NCBI RefSeq assembly: GCF_041537925.1 | Contig: NZ_JBGOSH010000001.1 | Coordinates: 682,001-746,000 of the forward strand | Reading direction: 5' to 3' | Source: Ruegeria_C sp041537925 | GTDB taxonomy: Bacteria; Pseudomonadota; Alphaproteobacteria; Rhodobacterales; Rhodobacteraceae | DNA: 64,000 bases | Shown here: piece after piece, positions 8,327 to 17,006 of the stretch | Layout of the letters: every line of letters begins with the position of its first letter | How positions within the stretch are numbered: position 1 is the stretch's first letter | Program-made: the position numbers and the translations under genes | The notes under the pieces: generated by a model | What the model was told of the DNA's origin: nothing | Database searches by the model: none | What the model saw: the letters and a program-made list of their open reading frames with translations, nothing else

Positions 8327-9901
8327 TCAGACAATGTCCGGTGTCAGGTAGATGAGCGTGGGACCATCGGCAGTGAAGGCAGCGCGCACGGCCTCTTGCA
8401 TCTCGGAAAGGGATGCGGGCGCGGTTGAAGCCGCTCCGAACGCCTCGGCCAGCTTGCAGAAATCGGGATTGCGGGCGATCACTGCGTTGGGGGCAATCTG
8501 CGCTGCCTGCATGCTTTCCTCGATCTCTTTCAGCTTGCCATTGTCCCAGATGACGATCGGCAGCTTCAGGCCCAGTTCAACCGCCACGCCAAGTTCCTGC
8601 ATCGTGTAGTGGAAGCCGTAATCACCCGCGATCACCATCGTGGGTTTGCCGCCACGCGCGACGGCACCGCCGATTCCGGCGGGTAGCGCATAGCCCAGCG
8701 TGCCGAACCCCGTTGGGTGGTGCCAGTGATGGGGATAGTGCATGTCCCAGACCTCTTTGGCGAGATAGGCGAACTGGGTCATGTCGGAATAGATCATCGC
8801 ATCCTGTGGCACCGCCGCGCGCAATGCATCGATCACCGGCAAGAGACCGGGACGTTCCGCGTCCGCCTCGGCCTGCCAGCGCGTGCGGGCTTTGGCCGCC
8901 TCATCTGCCGACCAGCCGGTGGCGGGTTTGGCGCCTTCGGTGGCCACCCAGAGCGCCTTTGCAAAACTTGTGGCATCACTCTGCAACTTGACCAGCGCGC
9001 GTTGCGGGTCCGACAGCACCTGCGGGTCCAGATCTACCCGCACCAAAGTGGCGCTATGGCCCAGACGGTCGCGCCAGAGGTCAACCTCGGCCAGTTCCGT
9101 TCCCACCGCGATCACCAGATCGGCGCTGGCGATCACCTCGGCGCTGCCGGGCCGGGCCAGCGTTGCCCCGAAATCCAGCGGATAACCCGCGCCGACCAGC
9201 CCGCGCCCGGCATATGTGGTGAAGGTGGCAGCGCCCAACTGCGTCACGATCTGTCGCCACAGGTTCGACCGCGCGCCGCCGCCCAGAATGAACAGCGGAC
9301 GCCGAGCCAGGTTCAGCAAGGACAGCACCGGCGCGATATCGGGGTCCTGCGCGTTGAGGCGCAGCGCTAGCTGGTTGGGAAACGGGGCCGGTTCCGCCGG
9401 TGTTTCCAGCTGCGCGATAGGCACCTGGATGTGCTTGGGCCGGGGTCGCGCCAGTTCGAACTCTTCGAAGGCGCGTTCGATCAGGCCGTAAGCCGCATCT
9501 GCAGACCCGGCAGTTTCGGACCAGTCGCAAACCGTTGCCGCCGCTGCCCGTTGGTCGCGCATCTGGTGCAGCTGCCCCTTGCGCGACGCGGTGTCGTCCA
9601 GACAAGACGAGATCGTCAGAACCGGCACGGAATCGGAATAGGCCTGCCCGAGCGGTGTCAGCGTGTTCAACAGCCCCGGCCCTGTAATCACATAGGCCAC
9701 ACCCGGCTTGCCAGAGGCACGCGCATAGCCGTCCGCCATGAACCCAGCTCCCTGTTCGTGACGGGCAAGGACATGACGGATACCGGCCTCTTCGATGCCG
9801 CGATACATTTCCTGATTATGCACCCCCGGTATCCCGAAGATCACATCGACACCCCGGTCGCTGAGCATATGGGAAATCTGCGCCCCAAGCGGTTTTTTCA
9901 T
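8327..9901 (-). CDS. TPP-dependent acetolactate synthase-like enzyme, probable 5-guanidino-2-oxopentanoate decarboxylase
   Basis: Thiamine-diphosphate enzyme of 524 residues. The N-terminal pyrimidine-binding domain has FGIPGVHNQEMYRGIEE and the catalytic Glu in ARHEQGAGFMADGYARA. The C-terminal domain has the TPP/Mg motif starting GDYG, followed by a late Asn in IVIWDN. The HEQGAGFMADGYARASGKPG and GQAYSDSVP blocks resemble AruI, which decarboxylates 2-ketoarginine in arginine transamination, but other 2-keto acid decarboxylases or an acetolactate synthase remain possible. I chose the ATG at 9901 because it overlaps the trkH stop (TGATG) and begins the conserved domain. An upstream in-frame start would only add residues inside trkH. 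Confidence 0.8.
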   Translation of the reverse strand: MKKPLGAQISHMLSDRGVDVIFGIPGVHNQEMYRGIEEAGIRHVLARHEQGAGFMADGYARASGKPGVAYVITGPGLLNTLTPLGQAYSDSVPVLTISSCLDDTASRKGQLHQMRDQRAAAATVCDWSETAGSADAAYGLIERAFEEFELARPRPKHIQVPIAQLETPAEPAPFPNQLALRLNAQDPDIAPVLSLLNLARRPLFILGGGARSNLWRQIVTQLGAATFTTYAGRGLVGAGYPLDFGATLARPGSAEVIASADLVIAVGTELAEVDLWRDRLGHSATLVRVDLDPQVLSDPQRALVKLQSDATSFAKALWVATEGAKPATGWSADEAAKARTRWQAEADAERPGLLPVIDALRAAVPQDAMIYSDMTQFAYLAKEVWDMHYPHHWHHPTGFGTLGYALPAGIGGAVARGGKPTMVIAGDYGFHYTMQELGVAVELGLKLPIVIWDNGKLKEIEESMQAAQIAPNAVIARNPDFCKLAEAFGAASTAPASLSEMQEAVRAAFTADGPTLIYLTPDIV

Positions 9902-11349
9902 CAAGCTCTCCAGAATTGCACAGTCAGGATCACGTAGACGGCCATCAGCTCGAGCCGGCCGATCAGCATGCCGATGGTCAGCATCCATTTCGCGGTGTCG
10001 TTGAGATTTGCGAAATTGCCCGCCGGGCCGATCTGGTCACCCAGGCCTGGCCCAATATTGGCAAGTGCTGCGGCGGCCCCGGAGACGGATGTTGTGAAAT
10101 CCAGCCCGGTCAGGCCCAGACCCCAGGACAGGATGCCCATGGTCACGATGAAAAAGACGAAAAAGCTCATCACGGAGCCCAGCACGTCCTGGCTCACCGC
10201 GCGCCCGCTATAGCGTGGGATGAACACACCGCTAGGCTGCCGAATGCGTTGCAACTGCGCACGGATCGAAGCGAATAGCAGCTGGTAGCGGAAGATCTTG
10301 ATCGAGCAGGCGGTTGATCCGGCGCATCCACCGATCAGACCGATAAAGAACAGCATGGTGACCGGAAAGCCGCCCCAGGCCATGTAGTCTGTGCTGGCAT
10401 AACCGGTCCCGGTCATCAGCGAAACCGTGTTGAACAGCGTCTTACGGATGGCCCCCTCGCCAGCCGTAGGCGTCTGCAACAGGTTCCAGAGCGTCAGCAC
10501 CGCCACCAGCACCACGGCGGTTCCGATAAAGGCCCGCACCTGGCTGTCGCGATAAAGCGGCTCGGCGGTGCCCGCGATCATCTGCACATATCGCACGAAG
10601 GGCAGCGCCGCGAGGATCATGAACAGAACCGCCACATATTCGGTCGCGGGTGGGAAAGCACCGAACGAAGCGTCGTAATTGGCGAACCCGCCGGTCGCCA
10701 CCGTTGTCATGGCATGGACGGTCGCGTCAAACGCGTCCATCCCAGAAGCCGCATAGGCCAGCGCGCAGGCCATCGTCAGCGAGATATAGACGACAGAGAT
10801 TCTGGACGAGATCTCGGTCGCGCGGGGCAGGATTTTACCAAAAGTATCAAAGCCTTCCGAGCGGAAGATCTGCATTCCGCCGACCCGCAGCTCGGGCAGG
10901 AACACCATCGCGACAACAATGATTCCGATGCCGCCCAGCCATTGCAGCAAGCCTCGCCACAGCAGCAACCCGCGTGGCAATTCGTCGAGCCCCGAGATCA
11001 CGGTCGACCCGGTGGTGGTCAGGCCCGACATCGATTCGAACAGCGCATCGACAAAGCGCAGCTCGGTCTCGCCGAACATGAACGGGATCGCGCCGAAAAT
11101 CGGCAGCGCCACCCAGACGCCGGTGGTCAGAAGAAAGGTCTGCTGGATGGTCAGGCCCTCACGTACGCCGTTGGCGCAGCTCATGGCCATCAGAACGCCC
11201 ACCAAAGTGGTCAGCAGGGCACTTTGCAGAAAGACATGCCATTCGCCCCGCCCTTCGGCGAAATCCGACATCATCGGCAACAGCATGGTCAGGCCAAGAA
11301 TGGCGACCAGCAGGCCGATTACATATCCGACGGGGCGAAGGTCCAACAT
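9901..11349 (-). CDS. trkH: TrkH family potassium uptake protein
   Basis: Channel-like subunit of a Trk/Ktr K+ uptake system in the inner membrane, 482 residues. The four pore-loop filters are visible in order: SGLTTTGSTV, TTVATGGF, SLMTGTGY and ALANIGPG. It needs a cytoplasmic TrkA-type subunit, which is not in the window. The stop overlaps the start of the following decarboxylase gene by one base, so they form an operon, although no functional link is obvious. Confidence 0.95.
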   Translation of the reverse strand: MLDLRPVGYVIGLLVAILGLTMLLPMMSDFAEGRGEWHVFLQSALLTTLVGVLMAMSCANGVREGLTIQQTFLLTTGVWVALPIFGAIPFMFGETELRFVDALFESMSGLTTTGSTVISGLDELPRGLLLWRGLLQWLGGIGIIVVAMVFLPELRVGGMQIFRSEGFDTFGKILPRATEISSRISVVYISLTMACALAYAASGMDAFDATVHAMTTVATGGFANYDASFGAFPPATEYVAVLFMILAALPFVRYVQMIAGTAEPLYRDSQVRAFIGTAVVLVAVLTLWNLLQTPTAGEGAIRKTLFNTVSLMTGTGYASTDYMAWGGFPVTMLFFIGLIGGCAGSTACSIKIFRYQLLFASIRAQLQRIRQPSGVFIPRYSGRAVSQDVLGSVMSFFVFFIVTMGILSWGLGLTGLDFTTSVSGAAAALANIGPGLGDQIGPAGNFANLNDTAKWMLTIGMLIGRLELMAVYVILTVQFWRA

Positions 11350-11400
11350 GACGCGCAGGGTTGGCGCGCCATGGGTTCGCTGTCAAGCGCTGGTGCGGGG

Positions 11401-12300
11401 TCAGCTCATGGGTTTGGCCTTGGAGGCGGGCATCGCCGGCGGGGTGGACGGCGTCCGCGTGGTGCTGCGCGCCGATTCCGACTTGGTTTTGACAGTGTCC
11501 GCAGCGGGTTTTGCTGCGGCTTTGGCCGGGGCCGGTTTTGCAGCGGGCTTGGCCGGGGTTGCCTTGGCGGCGGGTGCAGCAGGTTTCGCCGCTGCAACAG
11601 GCGCTTTTGGAGCAGCCGCAGGATTGGCAGGGGCCGCTTTCACCGTAGGAGCCGCAGTTTTGGGCGCGGTTTTCGCGGCTTCGGCCTTCATCGGTGCGAC
11701 CTTGGCCTTGGCAGCAGGCACGGGCTTTGCCGGGGCCGCCTTTGCAACCGGTGCTGCGGCCTTGGGCGCAGGCTTCGCGGCTTTAGCCTTGACCGGAGCG
11801 GCTTTGGCCTTGGCAGCAGGCGCGGGTTTGGCAGGGGCCGCTTTGGCCGCAGGTGTTTCGACTTTGGGCGCAGGTTTTGCCGTTTCGGCCTTAGCCGGTA
11901 CGACCTTGGCCTTGGCTGCAGGCGCGGGTTTGGCAGGGGCCGCTTTGGCCGCAGGTGCTGCGGCTTTGGGCGCGGGTTTGGCAGGGGCCGCTTTGGCCGC
12001 AGGTGCTGCGGCTTTGGGCGCAGGTTTTGCCGCTTCGGCCTTGGCCGGTGCGCTTTTGGCCTTGGCAGCGGGCACGGGCTTGGCCGGAGCAGGCGCGATC
12101 GGCGTCTTTGGTGCCGCTTTGGCAGCAGGTTCCGAGGCGGGTTCCGCCGCTACAGACTGCATGGCGCTAATCTGGCAGAACGGTGCCTGCAGCGCCGATC
12201 TGCTCACAAGCTCAACGATCCTGAGCTGATTCGCGATCAACTGGCCTGTCACACGGATGGCGGCCATCTGAATGTCCAAAGGTGTCTTGATGAAGCTCAT
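11401..12300 (-). CDS. Lys/Ala/Pro-repeat protein with phasin-like N-terminal helix
   Basis: Protein of 299 residues. The first 45 or so (starting MSFIKTPLDIQMAAIRV) look like an amphipathic helix of the phasin type. Almost all the rest is a strongly basic, disordered tail of KAAPAKPAP / KAAAPAA units resembling histone H1 tails. At DNA level a perfect 48-base tandem duplication is present (11924-11971 and 11972-12019). The start has a good ribosome site (AGGGGAG). The layout resembles PhaF-type nucleoid-associated phasins of Pseudomonas, but the N-terminal domain is much shorter, so PHA-granule or DNA binding is inference. The unrelated long frames on the other strand are by-products of the repeats. 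Confidence 0.75.
   Translation of the reverse strand: MSFIKTPLDIQMAAIRVTGQLIANQLRIVELVSRSALQAPFCQISAMQSVAAEPASEPAAKAAPKTPIAPAPAKPVPAAKAKSAPAKAEAAKPAPKAAAPAAKAAPAKPAPKAAAPAAKAAPAKPAPAAKAKVVPAKAETAKPAPKVETPAAKAAPAKPAPAAKAKAAPVKAKAAKPAPKAAAPVAKAAPAKPVPAAKAKVAPMKAEAAKTAPKTAAPTVKAAPANPAAAPKAPVAAAKPAAPAAKATPAKPAAKPAPAKAAAKPAADTVKTKSESARSTTRTPSTPPAMPASKAKPMS
11924..12019 (-). repeat. Perfect 48-bp tandem duplication inside the KAP-repeat gene
   Basis: Two identical 48-base units lie head to tail (11924-11971 and 11972-12019), encoding a 16-residue Lys/Ala/Pro repeat. Identity at synonymous positions suggests recent duplication by slippage or unequal recombination. Length variation among strains is likely here. 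Confidence 0.85.
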
Positions 12301-12580
12301 TTTTGCGCTCCCCTATGTGTAAAGGTCGGGAAAAAGTGAAGACATAGAGGAGGTTGCGATGACCTTGTGAAGGCCACCGGCCTGATTGCCCGGCTGTGAA
12401 TTCATGACTCGCATTGCCGCTCTCTGCCTGTATCGGCCCGTCCGGCGAACATCCTGCTCAACGGTGCGAGACCTGATCTGACCCTGAGTATATCGACAAA
12501 GCCGAGCAGGTGCAGCAAGAAATGCTGCGTCGCAGCGTCACGAGTGGGCGGGGGATCGACAATCGGCGTCTGGCAGAGCG

Positions 12581-13684
12581 CTATCCGGCGTGGATCAATG
12601 TGCTGAACAGGCGCGGTTCAAGACTGTCGGAGGCAAAGGTTTTGCCATCGGTCAGGACCGATACCGCATCATGACTGTGCAGGCTCTCCTGATGGCTCGC
12701 CACCACCCGGAAATCGCCAATGCGGTGATCGGCGCGCAATTCGGCGCAGAACAGCCGTACCGCGTCTTCGACGAAGATCGGATTCGCCGCATTCAGCTCG
12801 GCGAAAGCCTGCTCATCCTCGCGCTTGACCATCACCTGAGTCTCGGTGGGCACCGCCTGACGGCAGAGCGCGATCAGGTCTTCAAACCAAAGGCAACTGG
12901 CATCGGGGTCCAGCATGACCGAGACCCGCGCCACCGAGCGTTGCGAATGCGGCGTCGCCAGTTGGCTGCGCATCACGCGGGCATGTTCCGACAGTTCCAG
13001 CGAACACGGGCAGGTCGACGAATAGACATAGTCCAGATGCATGATCTTCTTGCGCGCCCCCGCGACCTCGATCAGTTCGAGCGCGAAATCATAATACTGA
13101 TACCCCTCCAGCCCCGAGCGCAGGCTTTGCACCTTCACCGGGTAGGAAAACCGCATCTGGATACGGGCATCAAAACTGTCCAGATCGGTCTTGTAGTCGT
13201 CCAGCGCGGCCTCGATGGTCTCGAAACTGAATGTTCGCTCGGCATACTTGTAGAAGGACCGCATGATCCGGGACATGTTGATGCCCTTCTTTTCGGCCTC
13301 CAGGCTCACCGTGCCAGTGACCGAGGTTTCCAGCGTCAGGTCGGACCCGCCCTTGGAGTGGAACCGGACCGGCAGGCGGAAATTTGAGATGCCCACATGC
13401 TGGATAAGCTGCTTTGACCCCCGGATCAGGCTAGAGGGCCCGTTCTGCAGGTCCGGCAGTGTGGCGCGATAGGCGTCATCCGCCTTGAATTCAGCCGGAT
13501 AGTCCCGCGACAGTGCCGGGTAGTTCAGATCGGTCTGTCCGGGGATGAGCCTTGCAACCGCCGGGTCCAAAGCCGCTATCTCGGCATCGGTGGCCCCTGT
13601 CGCCCAGGCTCGCAACACGTCAAGCGCCGCTTCTGCGGCCTTGCGGTTCGGCGCCTCGTCCAGATCGCGCGGTTGGAAATTCAT
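12581..13684 (-). CDS. folE2: GTP cyclohydrolase IB
   Basis: GTP cyclohydrolase of the FolE2 (type IB) family, 367 residues, which makes 7,8-dihydroneopterin triphosphate from GTP, the first step to folate and queuosine. The conserved Cys lies in STCPCSLELSEHARV. Other family blocks are KGINMSRIMRSFY and the C-terminal SHQESLHSHDA. I chose the ATG at 13684 because it begins the conserved MNFQPRDLDE and is preceded by AGGGAACGG; a longer frame to 13738 lacks support. FolE2 proteins tolerate metals other than zinc and are Zur-controlled in some bacteria, but I saw no clear Zur site. Confidence 0.94.
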   Translation of the reverse strand: MNFQPRDLDEAPNRKAAEAALDVLRAWATGATDAEIAALDPAVARLIPGQTDLNYPALSRDYPAEFKADDAYRATLPDLQNGPSSLIRGSKQLIQHVGISNFRLPVRFHSKGGSDLTLETSVTGTVSLEAEKKGINMSRIMRSFYKYAERTFSFETIEAALDDYKTDLDSFDARIQMRFSYPVKVQSLRSGLEGYQYYDFALELIEVAGARKKIMHLDYVYSSTCPCSLELSEHARVMRSQLATPHSQRSVARVSVMLDPDASCLWFEDLIALCRQAVPTETQVMVKREDEQAFAELNAANPIFVEDAVRLFCAELRADHRIGDFRVVASHQESLHSHDAVSVLTDGKTFASDSLEPRLFSTLIHAG

Positions 13685-13813
13685 GGGTCCGTTCCCTGTC
13701 TTTCGCCTGTGGCATGAGGCGGTTTGCACCGTCAGCACGCTCTAATCTATCTGGTATACGGGTTCGATAGCAAACCGGATCGCAGAAAATCGCCACATTT
13801 CGACGCTTTGCGC

Positions 13814-13843
13814 CCTGCCAGAGCCCTGGTCGGCTCTGACAGG
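13814..13843 (-). terminator. Hairpin downstream of metZ
   Basis: An inverted repeat of about 12 base pairs (CCTGCCAGAGCC/GGCTCTGACAGG with one G-U) lies 30 bases after the metZ stop. It has no T-run on the minus strand, so it may be only a transcript-stabilising hairpin or a weak terminator. Confidence 0.35.
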
Positions 13844-13872
13844 CCCCTTTGCGCGATGCCCGACCTGCCCGC

Positions 13873-15063
13873 TCAGGCCTGCGAAGCAGCCAGCGCAGCC
13901 AGCAGGTCGACGATCAAATCGTCCGTGTCCTCAAGTCCGACCGACAGGCGGATCAGGCCCGGCGTAATGCCCAGCGCGCTGCGCTGGTCCTCCGACAGCC
14001 GCTGATGGGTCGTGGTGGCCGGGTGCGTCGCGATGGATTTGGCATCCCCCAGATTGTTCGAGATCACCGGGATGGTCATAGCGTTGAGAAACGCAAACGC
14101 CGCGTCCTTGCCGCCACGGATGTCCAGCGACAGCACCGTGCCGCCATTGCCGCCCAGCTGCGTCTGGATCAACGCATTCTGGGCGTGGGCCTTGAGCCCT
14201 GGATACAGCAACCGGTCCAGCGCTGCGTTCCCGTCAAGCGCCTCGGCGATTTGCTGGGCGCTGTCGTTCTGCGCATTCACCCGCAGGGCCATGGTTTCGA
14301 GGCCTTTGAGCATGACCCAGGCGTTGAACGGACTGAGCGCGCCGCCGGTATGTTTCAGGTAAGGCTCGACCGTGCCCCGAATGAAGTCACGCGTGCCCAA
14401 GATGATGCCACCCAGCGCGCGACCCTGCCCATCAATATGTTTGGTCGCCGAATAGACCACCACATCGGCGCCCTGCTCGATCGCCCGCGAATAGACCGGG
14501 GTCGAGAACACGTTATCGACCACAACGGTTGCGCCCACGGCATGGGCAAGTTCAGAAACTGCTGCAATATCAATTACTTCAAGCGTGGGGTTCGACATTG
14601 ATTCAAAGAACACTGCCTTGGTGTCGTGCCGCAGCGCCGCCTTCCACTGGTCCAGATCGGTGCCGTCGACAAAGGTGACTTCGACGCCATAGCGGGACAG
14701 GATGTTCTCGAGAATATACAGGCACGAGCCGAAGAGCGCGCGCGCCGACACCACATGGTCACCGGCTTGGAGCAACGCGGTCAGCGCGCCGTTCACCGCC
14801 GCCATGCCGCTGGCGGTGGCAAAGCCGTCCTCGGCCCCTTCCAACGCGGCAATACGCTCTTCGAACATGCGCACGGTGGGGTTGCCGTAGCGGGCATAGA
14901 TGAACTCGTCATCGCCGGCCTGAATGAACCGGGCCTCGGCTTGTTCGGCATTGTCATAGACAAAGCCCTGAGTCAGGAAAATCGACTCGCTCACTTCGTT
15001 ATATTGGCTGCGGCGGATACCGCCATGAACGGCCTGGGTACGCTTGTTCCAGCTCTTGCTCAT
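13873..15063 (-). CDS. metZ: O-succinylhomoserine sulfhydrylase
   Basis: PLP enzyme of the Cys/Met metabolism family, 396 residues, which makes homocysteine directly from O-succinylhomoserine and sulfide in methionine synthesis. The PLP lysine is in VVYSATKHIDGQGR; upstream FIYARYGNPTVRMFEERIA and the C-terminal LIRLSVGLED are family signatures. The ATG at 15063 is chosen because it follows GAAGAGGAC and because a longer frame to 15111 would run through a terminator hairpin in the leader. Expression is expected to fall when S-adenosylmethionine is abundant, through the SAM-II element at 15146-15201. Confidence 0.95.
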   Translation of the reverse strand: MSKSWNKRTQAVHGGIRRSQYNEVSESIFLTQGFVYDNAEQAEARFIQAGDDEFIYARYGNPTVRMFEERIAALEGAEDGFATASGMAAVNGALTALLQAGDHVVSARALFGSCLYILENILSRYGVEVTFVDGTDLDQWKAALRHDTKAVFFESMSNPTLEVIDIAAVSELAHAVGATVVVDNVFSTPVYSRAIEQGADVVVYSATKHIDGQGRALGGIILGTRDFIRGTVEPYLKHTGGALSPFNAWVMLKGLETMALRVNAQNDSAQQIAEALDGNAALDRLLYPGLKAHAQNALIQTQLGGNGGTVLSLDIRGGKDAAFAFLNAMTIPVISNNLGDAKSIATHPATTTHQRLSEDQRSALGITPGLIRLSVGLEDTDDLIVDLLAALAASQA

Positions 15064-15098
15064 CTTGTCCTCTTCCGCGCCGGTCCTGCGGCGCCAAT

Positions 15099-15134
15099 AA
15101 AAAACCCCCAAACGCGGTCAAGCGAAAGGGGGGC
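15099..15134 (-). terminator. Intrinsic terminator in the metZ leader
   Basis: On the minus strand, CCCCC and GGGGG flank a short loop containing a CGC/GCG pair and are followed by six T. It lies between the SAM-II aptamer and the metZ ribosome site. It therefore looks like an expression platform for transcription attenuation rather than the end of a gene. Confidence 0.75.
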
Positions 15135-15145
15135 TTCCATCCTGA

Positions 15146-15201
15146 CCTTTTAGCGGTGTTGTTTAGCGTGGCCCGCAATCCGGTAACAAATCGCCACGTG
15201 T
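15146..15201 (-). ncRNA. SAM-II riboswitch (metA motif)
   Basis: The minus strand reads ACACGTGGCGATTTG, then TTACCGGATTGCGGGCC, then ACGCTAAACAACACC and GCTAAAAGG. This matches the SAM-II consensus: stem P1 (CGTGGC at 15193-15198 with GCCACG at 15167-15172), the GATTT loop, the ATTGC segment, the TAAA linker and the conserved GCTAAAA tail that makes the H-type pseudoknot. The class is typical of Alphaproteobacteria upstream of metA/metZ/metX. It sits 82 bases before the metZ start. Confidence 0.9.
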
Positions 15202-15341
15202 TCTGAGCGTTGGCTTTACGCCGCACCCGGCAGGGCGTCAAGACCGCAACACGCATCGTCACAGCGCTGCAATCATTTATTCATCTTCGTTTCATATGCT
15301 TCGAGCAGAAGGTATCCACAACATCTTGTGTGAGGCGGAGC

Positions 15342-16277
15342 ATGCCGTTGATCAGGATCAATGCCCAAGGTGACCGGCCCGCGCTGCAAGGCAGCCCGCA
15401 GGCACCGTCAAATGTGCTGGCACGGGCGCAGACCGGAACAGGCCCGGTGATCGTGATGACCCATGGCTGCAAATACCAACCCGGTAACGTCCGTCATTGC
15501 CCGCACGAGAACATCTTCGCCCTGCCTCGCCCCGGAAAATCCCGGCGCGCCTGCCAATGGCCGCAAGAGCTGGGCTTTGGGCAGGGTAACGCTGACGAGG
15601 GGCTGGCCATCGCCTTTGGCTGGGACGGGCGCGGCGGGCTGTGGCAAGCGCAGCGGCGGGCGGTCGAGGCCGGGCGGGCGTTGGCCGAAATCGTCGCACA
15701 TCTGCGCCAGATTGCCCCGGACAGGCCAGTTCACTTCATCGGTCATTCCATGGGAATCGAGGTCGCGCTTGAAGCGCTGCATCACCTGCCGCCTGGCGCG
15801 CTATCGCGGATAATCTCGTTGACTGGTGCCGCCTATCGCCGCCGGGCGCTTGCGGCGCTGGACACCGCTGCGGGACAGGCGGCGGCCTTCATCAATGTCA
15901 CCAGCCGTGAAAACGACCTGTTCGATTTTATGTACGAATGCCTGATCGCGCCGCCCGAGCGAGGCGACCGTGCGCTGGGTTTCGGGCTGGACGCGCTCAA
16001 CGCCGTCACACTGCAATTGGATTGCCGCCATACGCTGGAACATATCTCGCGCTTTGCCGGGCCAGTGGGCGGGCCGGAGCATCGCGTCTGCCACTGGTCC
16101 AGTTACCGGCGTCCCGGCGCCCTGAGATTCTACAACGCCCTGCTGCGCGCGCCCGAGGGGTTTGACCTGTCGCTGTTGCGCACGGGTATGCCGCAGGCGG
16201 TCGCACCGCGCTGGTCTCGCCTGCTGAGCCTGCCATTGCCGCAACTTTCCTTGCCGTTTCTCCAGAAAGCGTCATGA
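15342..16277 (+). CDS. Alpha/beta hydrolase
   Basis: Soluble alpha/beta-hydrolase-like protein of 311 residues. The nucleophile elbow is GHSMG in HFIGHSMGIEVALEAL, and an oxyanion-region THG lies near residue 42 (VIVMTHGCKYQPG). A late His in CHWSSYRRPG or DCRHTLEH could complete the triad. The ATG at 15342 follows GAGGCGGAG. It is divergent from metZ and 27 bases before a GST gene. The substrate is unknown. Confidence 0.78.
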   Translation: MPLIRINAQGDRPALQGSPQAPSNVLARAQTGTGPVIVMTHGCKYQPGNVRHCPHENIFALPRPGKSRRACQWPQELGFGQGNADEGLAIAFGWDGRGGLWQAQRRAVEAGRALAEIVAHLRQIAPDRPVHFIGHSMGIEVALEALHHLPPGALSRIISLTGAAYRRRALAALDTAAGQAAAFINVTSRENDLFDFMYECLIAPPERGDRALGFGLDALNAVTLQLDCRHTLEHISRFAGPVGGPEHRVCHWSSYRRPGALRFYNALLRAPEGFDLSLLRTGMPQAVAPRWSRLLSLPLPQLSLPFLQKAS

Positions 16278-16304
16278 TCCCCGATTGACTGCGGAGGATG
16301 ACGG

Positions 16305-17000
16305 ATGCGGCCCATCGATTTCTACTACTGGCCCACTCCAAACGGGTGGAAAGTGTCAATCGCGCTGGAGGAGATGGGGCTGCCTTATGCGCTGCACCTT
16401 GTCGACATCGGCAAGGGCGATCAGTTCAAGCCGGAATTCCTTGCGATCGCGCCCAATAACCGCATGCCCGCGATCACCGATCCGGCTGGGCCGGAGGGCA
16501 AACCGGTGTCGATCTTCGAAAGTGGCGCGATCCTGACCTATCTGGCGCGCAAGACCGGGCGATTTTTCGGAGAAACGGAACGCGACCGGATCGCAGTCGA
16601 ACAATGGCTGATGTGGCAGATGGGCGGGGTCGGACCGATGGCGGGACAGGCGCATCATTTCCTGAAATACGCCCCGCTAATGGACCCGCCGCAAGACCTG
16701 CCCTATGCCAAGGATCGCTACCGCGCCGAGGTCGGTCGGCTCTATGCCGTGCTGGACCGGCAATTAGCCGAAACCGAGTTTGCGGCCGGTGATTTCTATT
16801 CCATCGCGGATATTGCGATCTGGCCGTGGGCCAGCCTGTGGGAAGGTCAGCAACAGGTCCTGCATGACAAACCCCACCTTGCACGCTGGCTAGAGACCGT
16901 CGGCAACCGGCCTGCGGTGCAGGCAGGCCAGTCCCTGAGGATCGAACTGCGCGGCGGGCATCAGGGCAAGGACGCGCAATCGGTACTGTTCAATCGATGA
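16305..17000 (+). CDS. Glutathione S-transferase family protein (nu-class-like)
   Basis: 231 residues with a thioredoxin-like N-terminal half (FYYWPTPNGWKVSIALEE; NNRMPAITDP; the glutathione-binding SIFESGAILTYLA) and an all-helical C-terminal half with EFAAGDFYSIADIAIWPW. The TPNGWK active-site region resembles the YfcG/YghU disulfide-bond oxidoreductase type. The start is directly after a GGAGGATGACGG ribosome site. It may be cotranscribed with the upstream hydrolase. Confidence 0.9.
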   Translation: MRPIDFYYWPTPNGWKVSIALEEMGLPYALHLVDIGKGDQFKPEFLAIAPNNRMPAITDPAGPEGKPVSIFESGAILTYLARKTGRFFGETERDRIAVEQWLMWQMGGVGPMAGQAHHFLKYAPLMDPPQDLPYAKDRYRAEVGRLYAVLDRQLAETEFAAGDFYSIADIAIWPWASLWEGQQQVLHDKPHLARWLETVGNRPAVQAGQSLRIELRGGHQGKDAQSVLFNR

Positions 17001-17006
17001 GGCCTA

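Noticed and set aside
10714..12339. Long open frames on the plus strand, Gly/Arg-rich or Ala/Gly-rich
   Set aside because: They are antisense by-products of trkH and the Lys/Ala/Pro repeats, which lack stops in several frames. No ribosome site or known motif supports them.
15064..15111. Longer N-terminus for metZ
   Set aside because: It would be read through the terminator hairpin in the riboswitch leader and is not part of the conserved enzyme.
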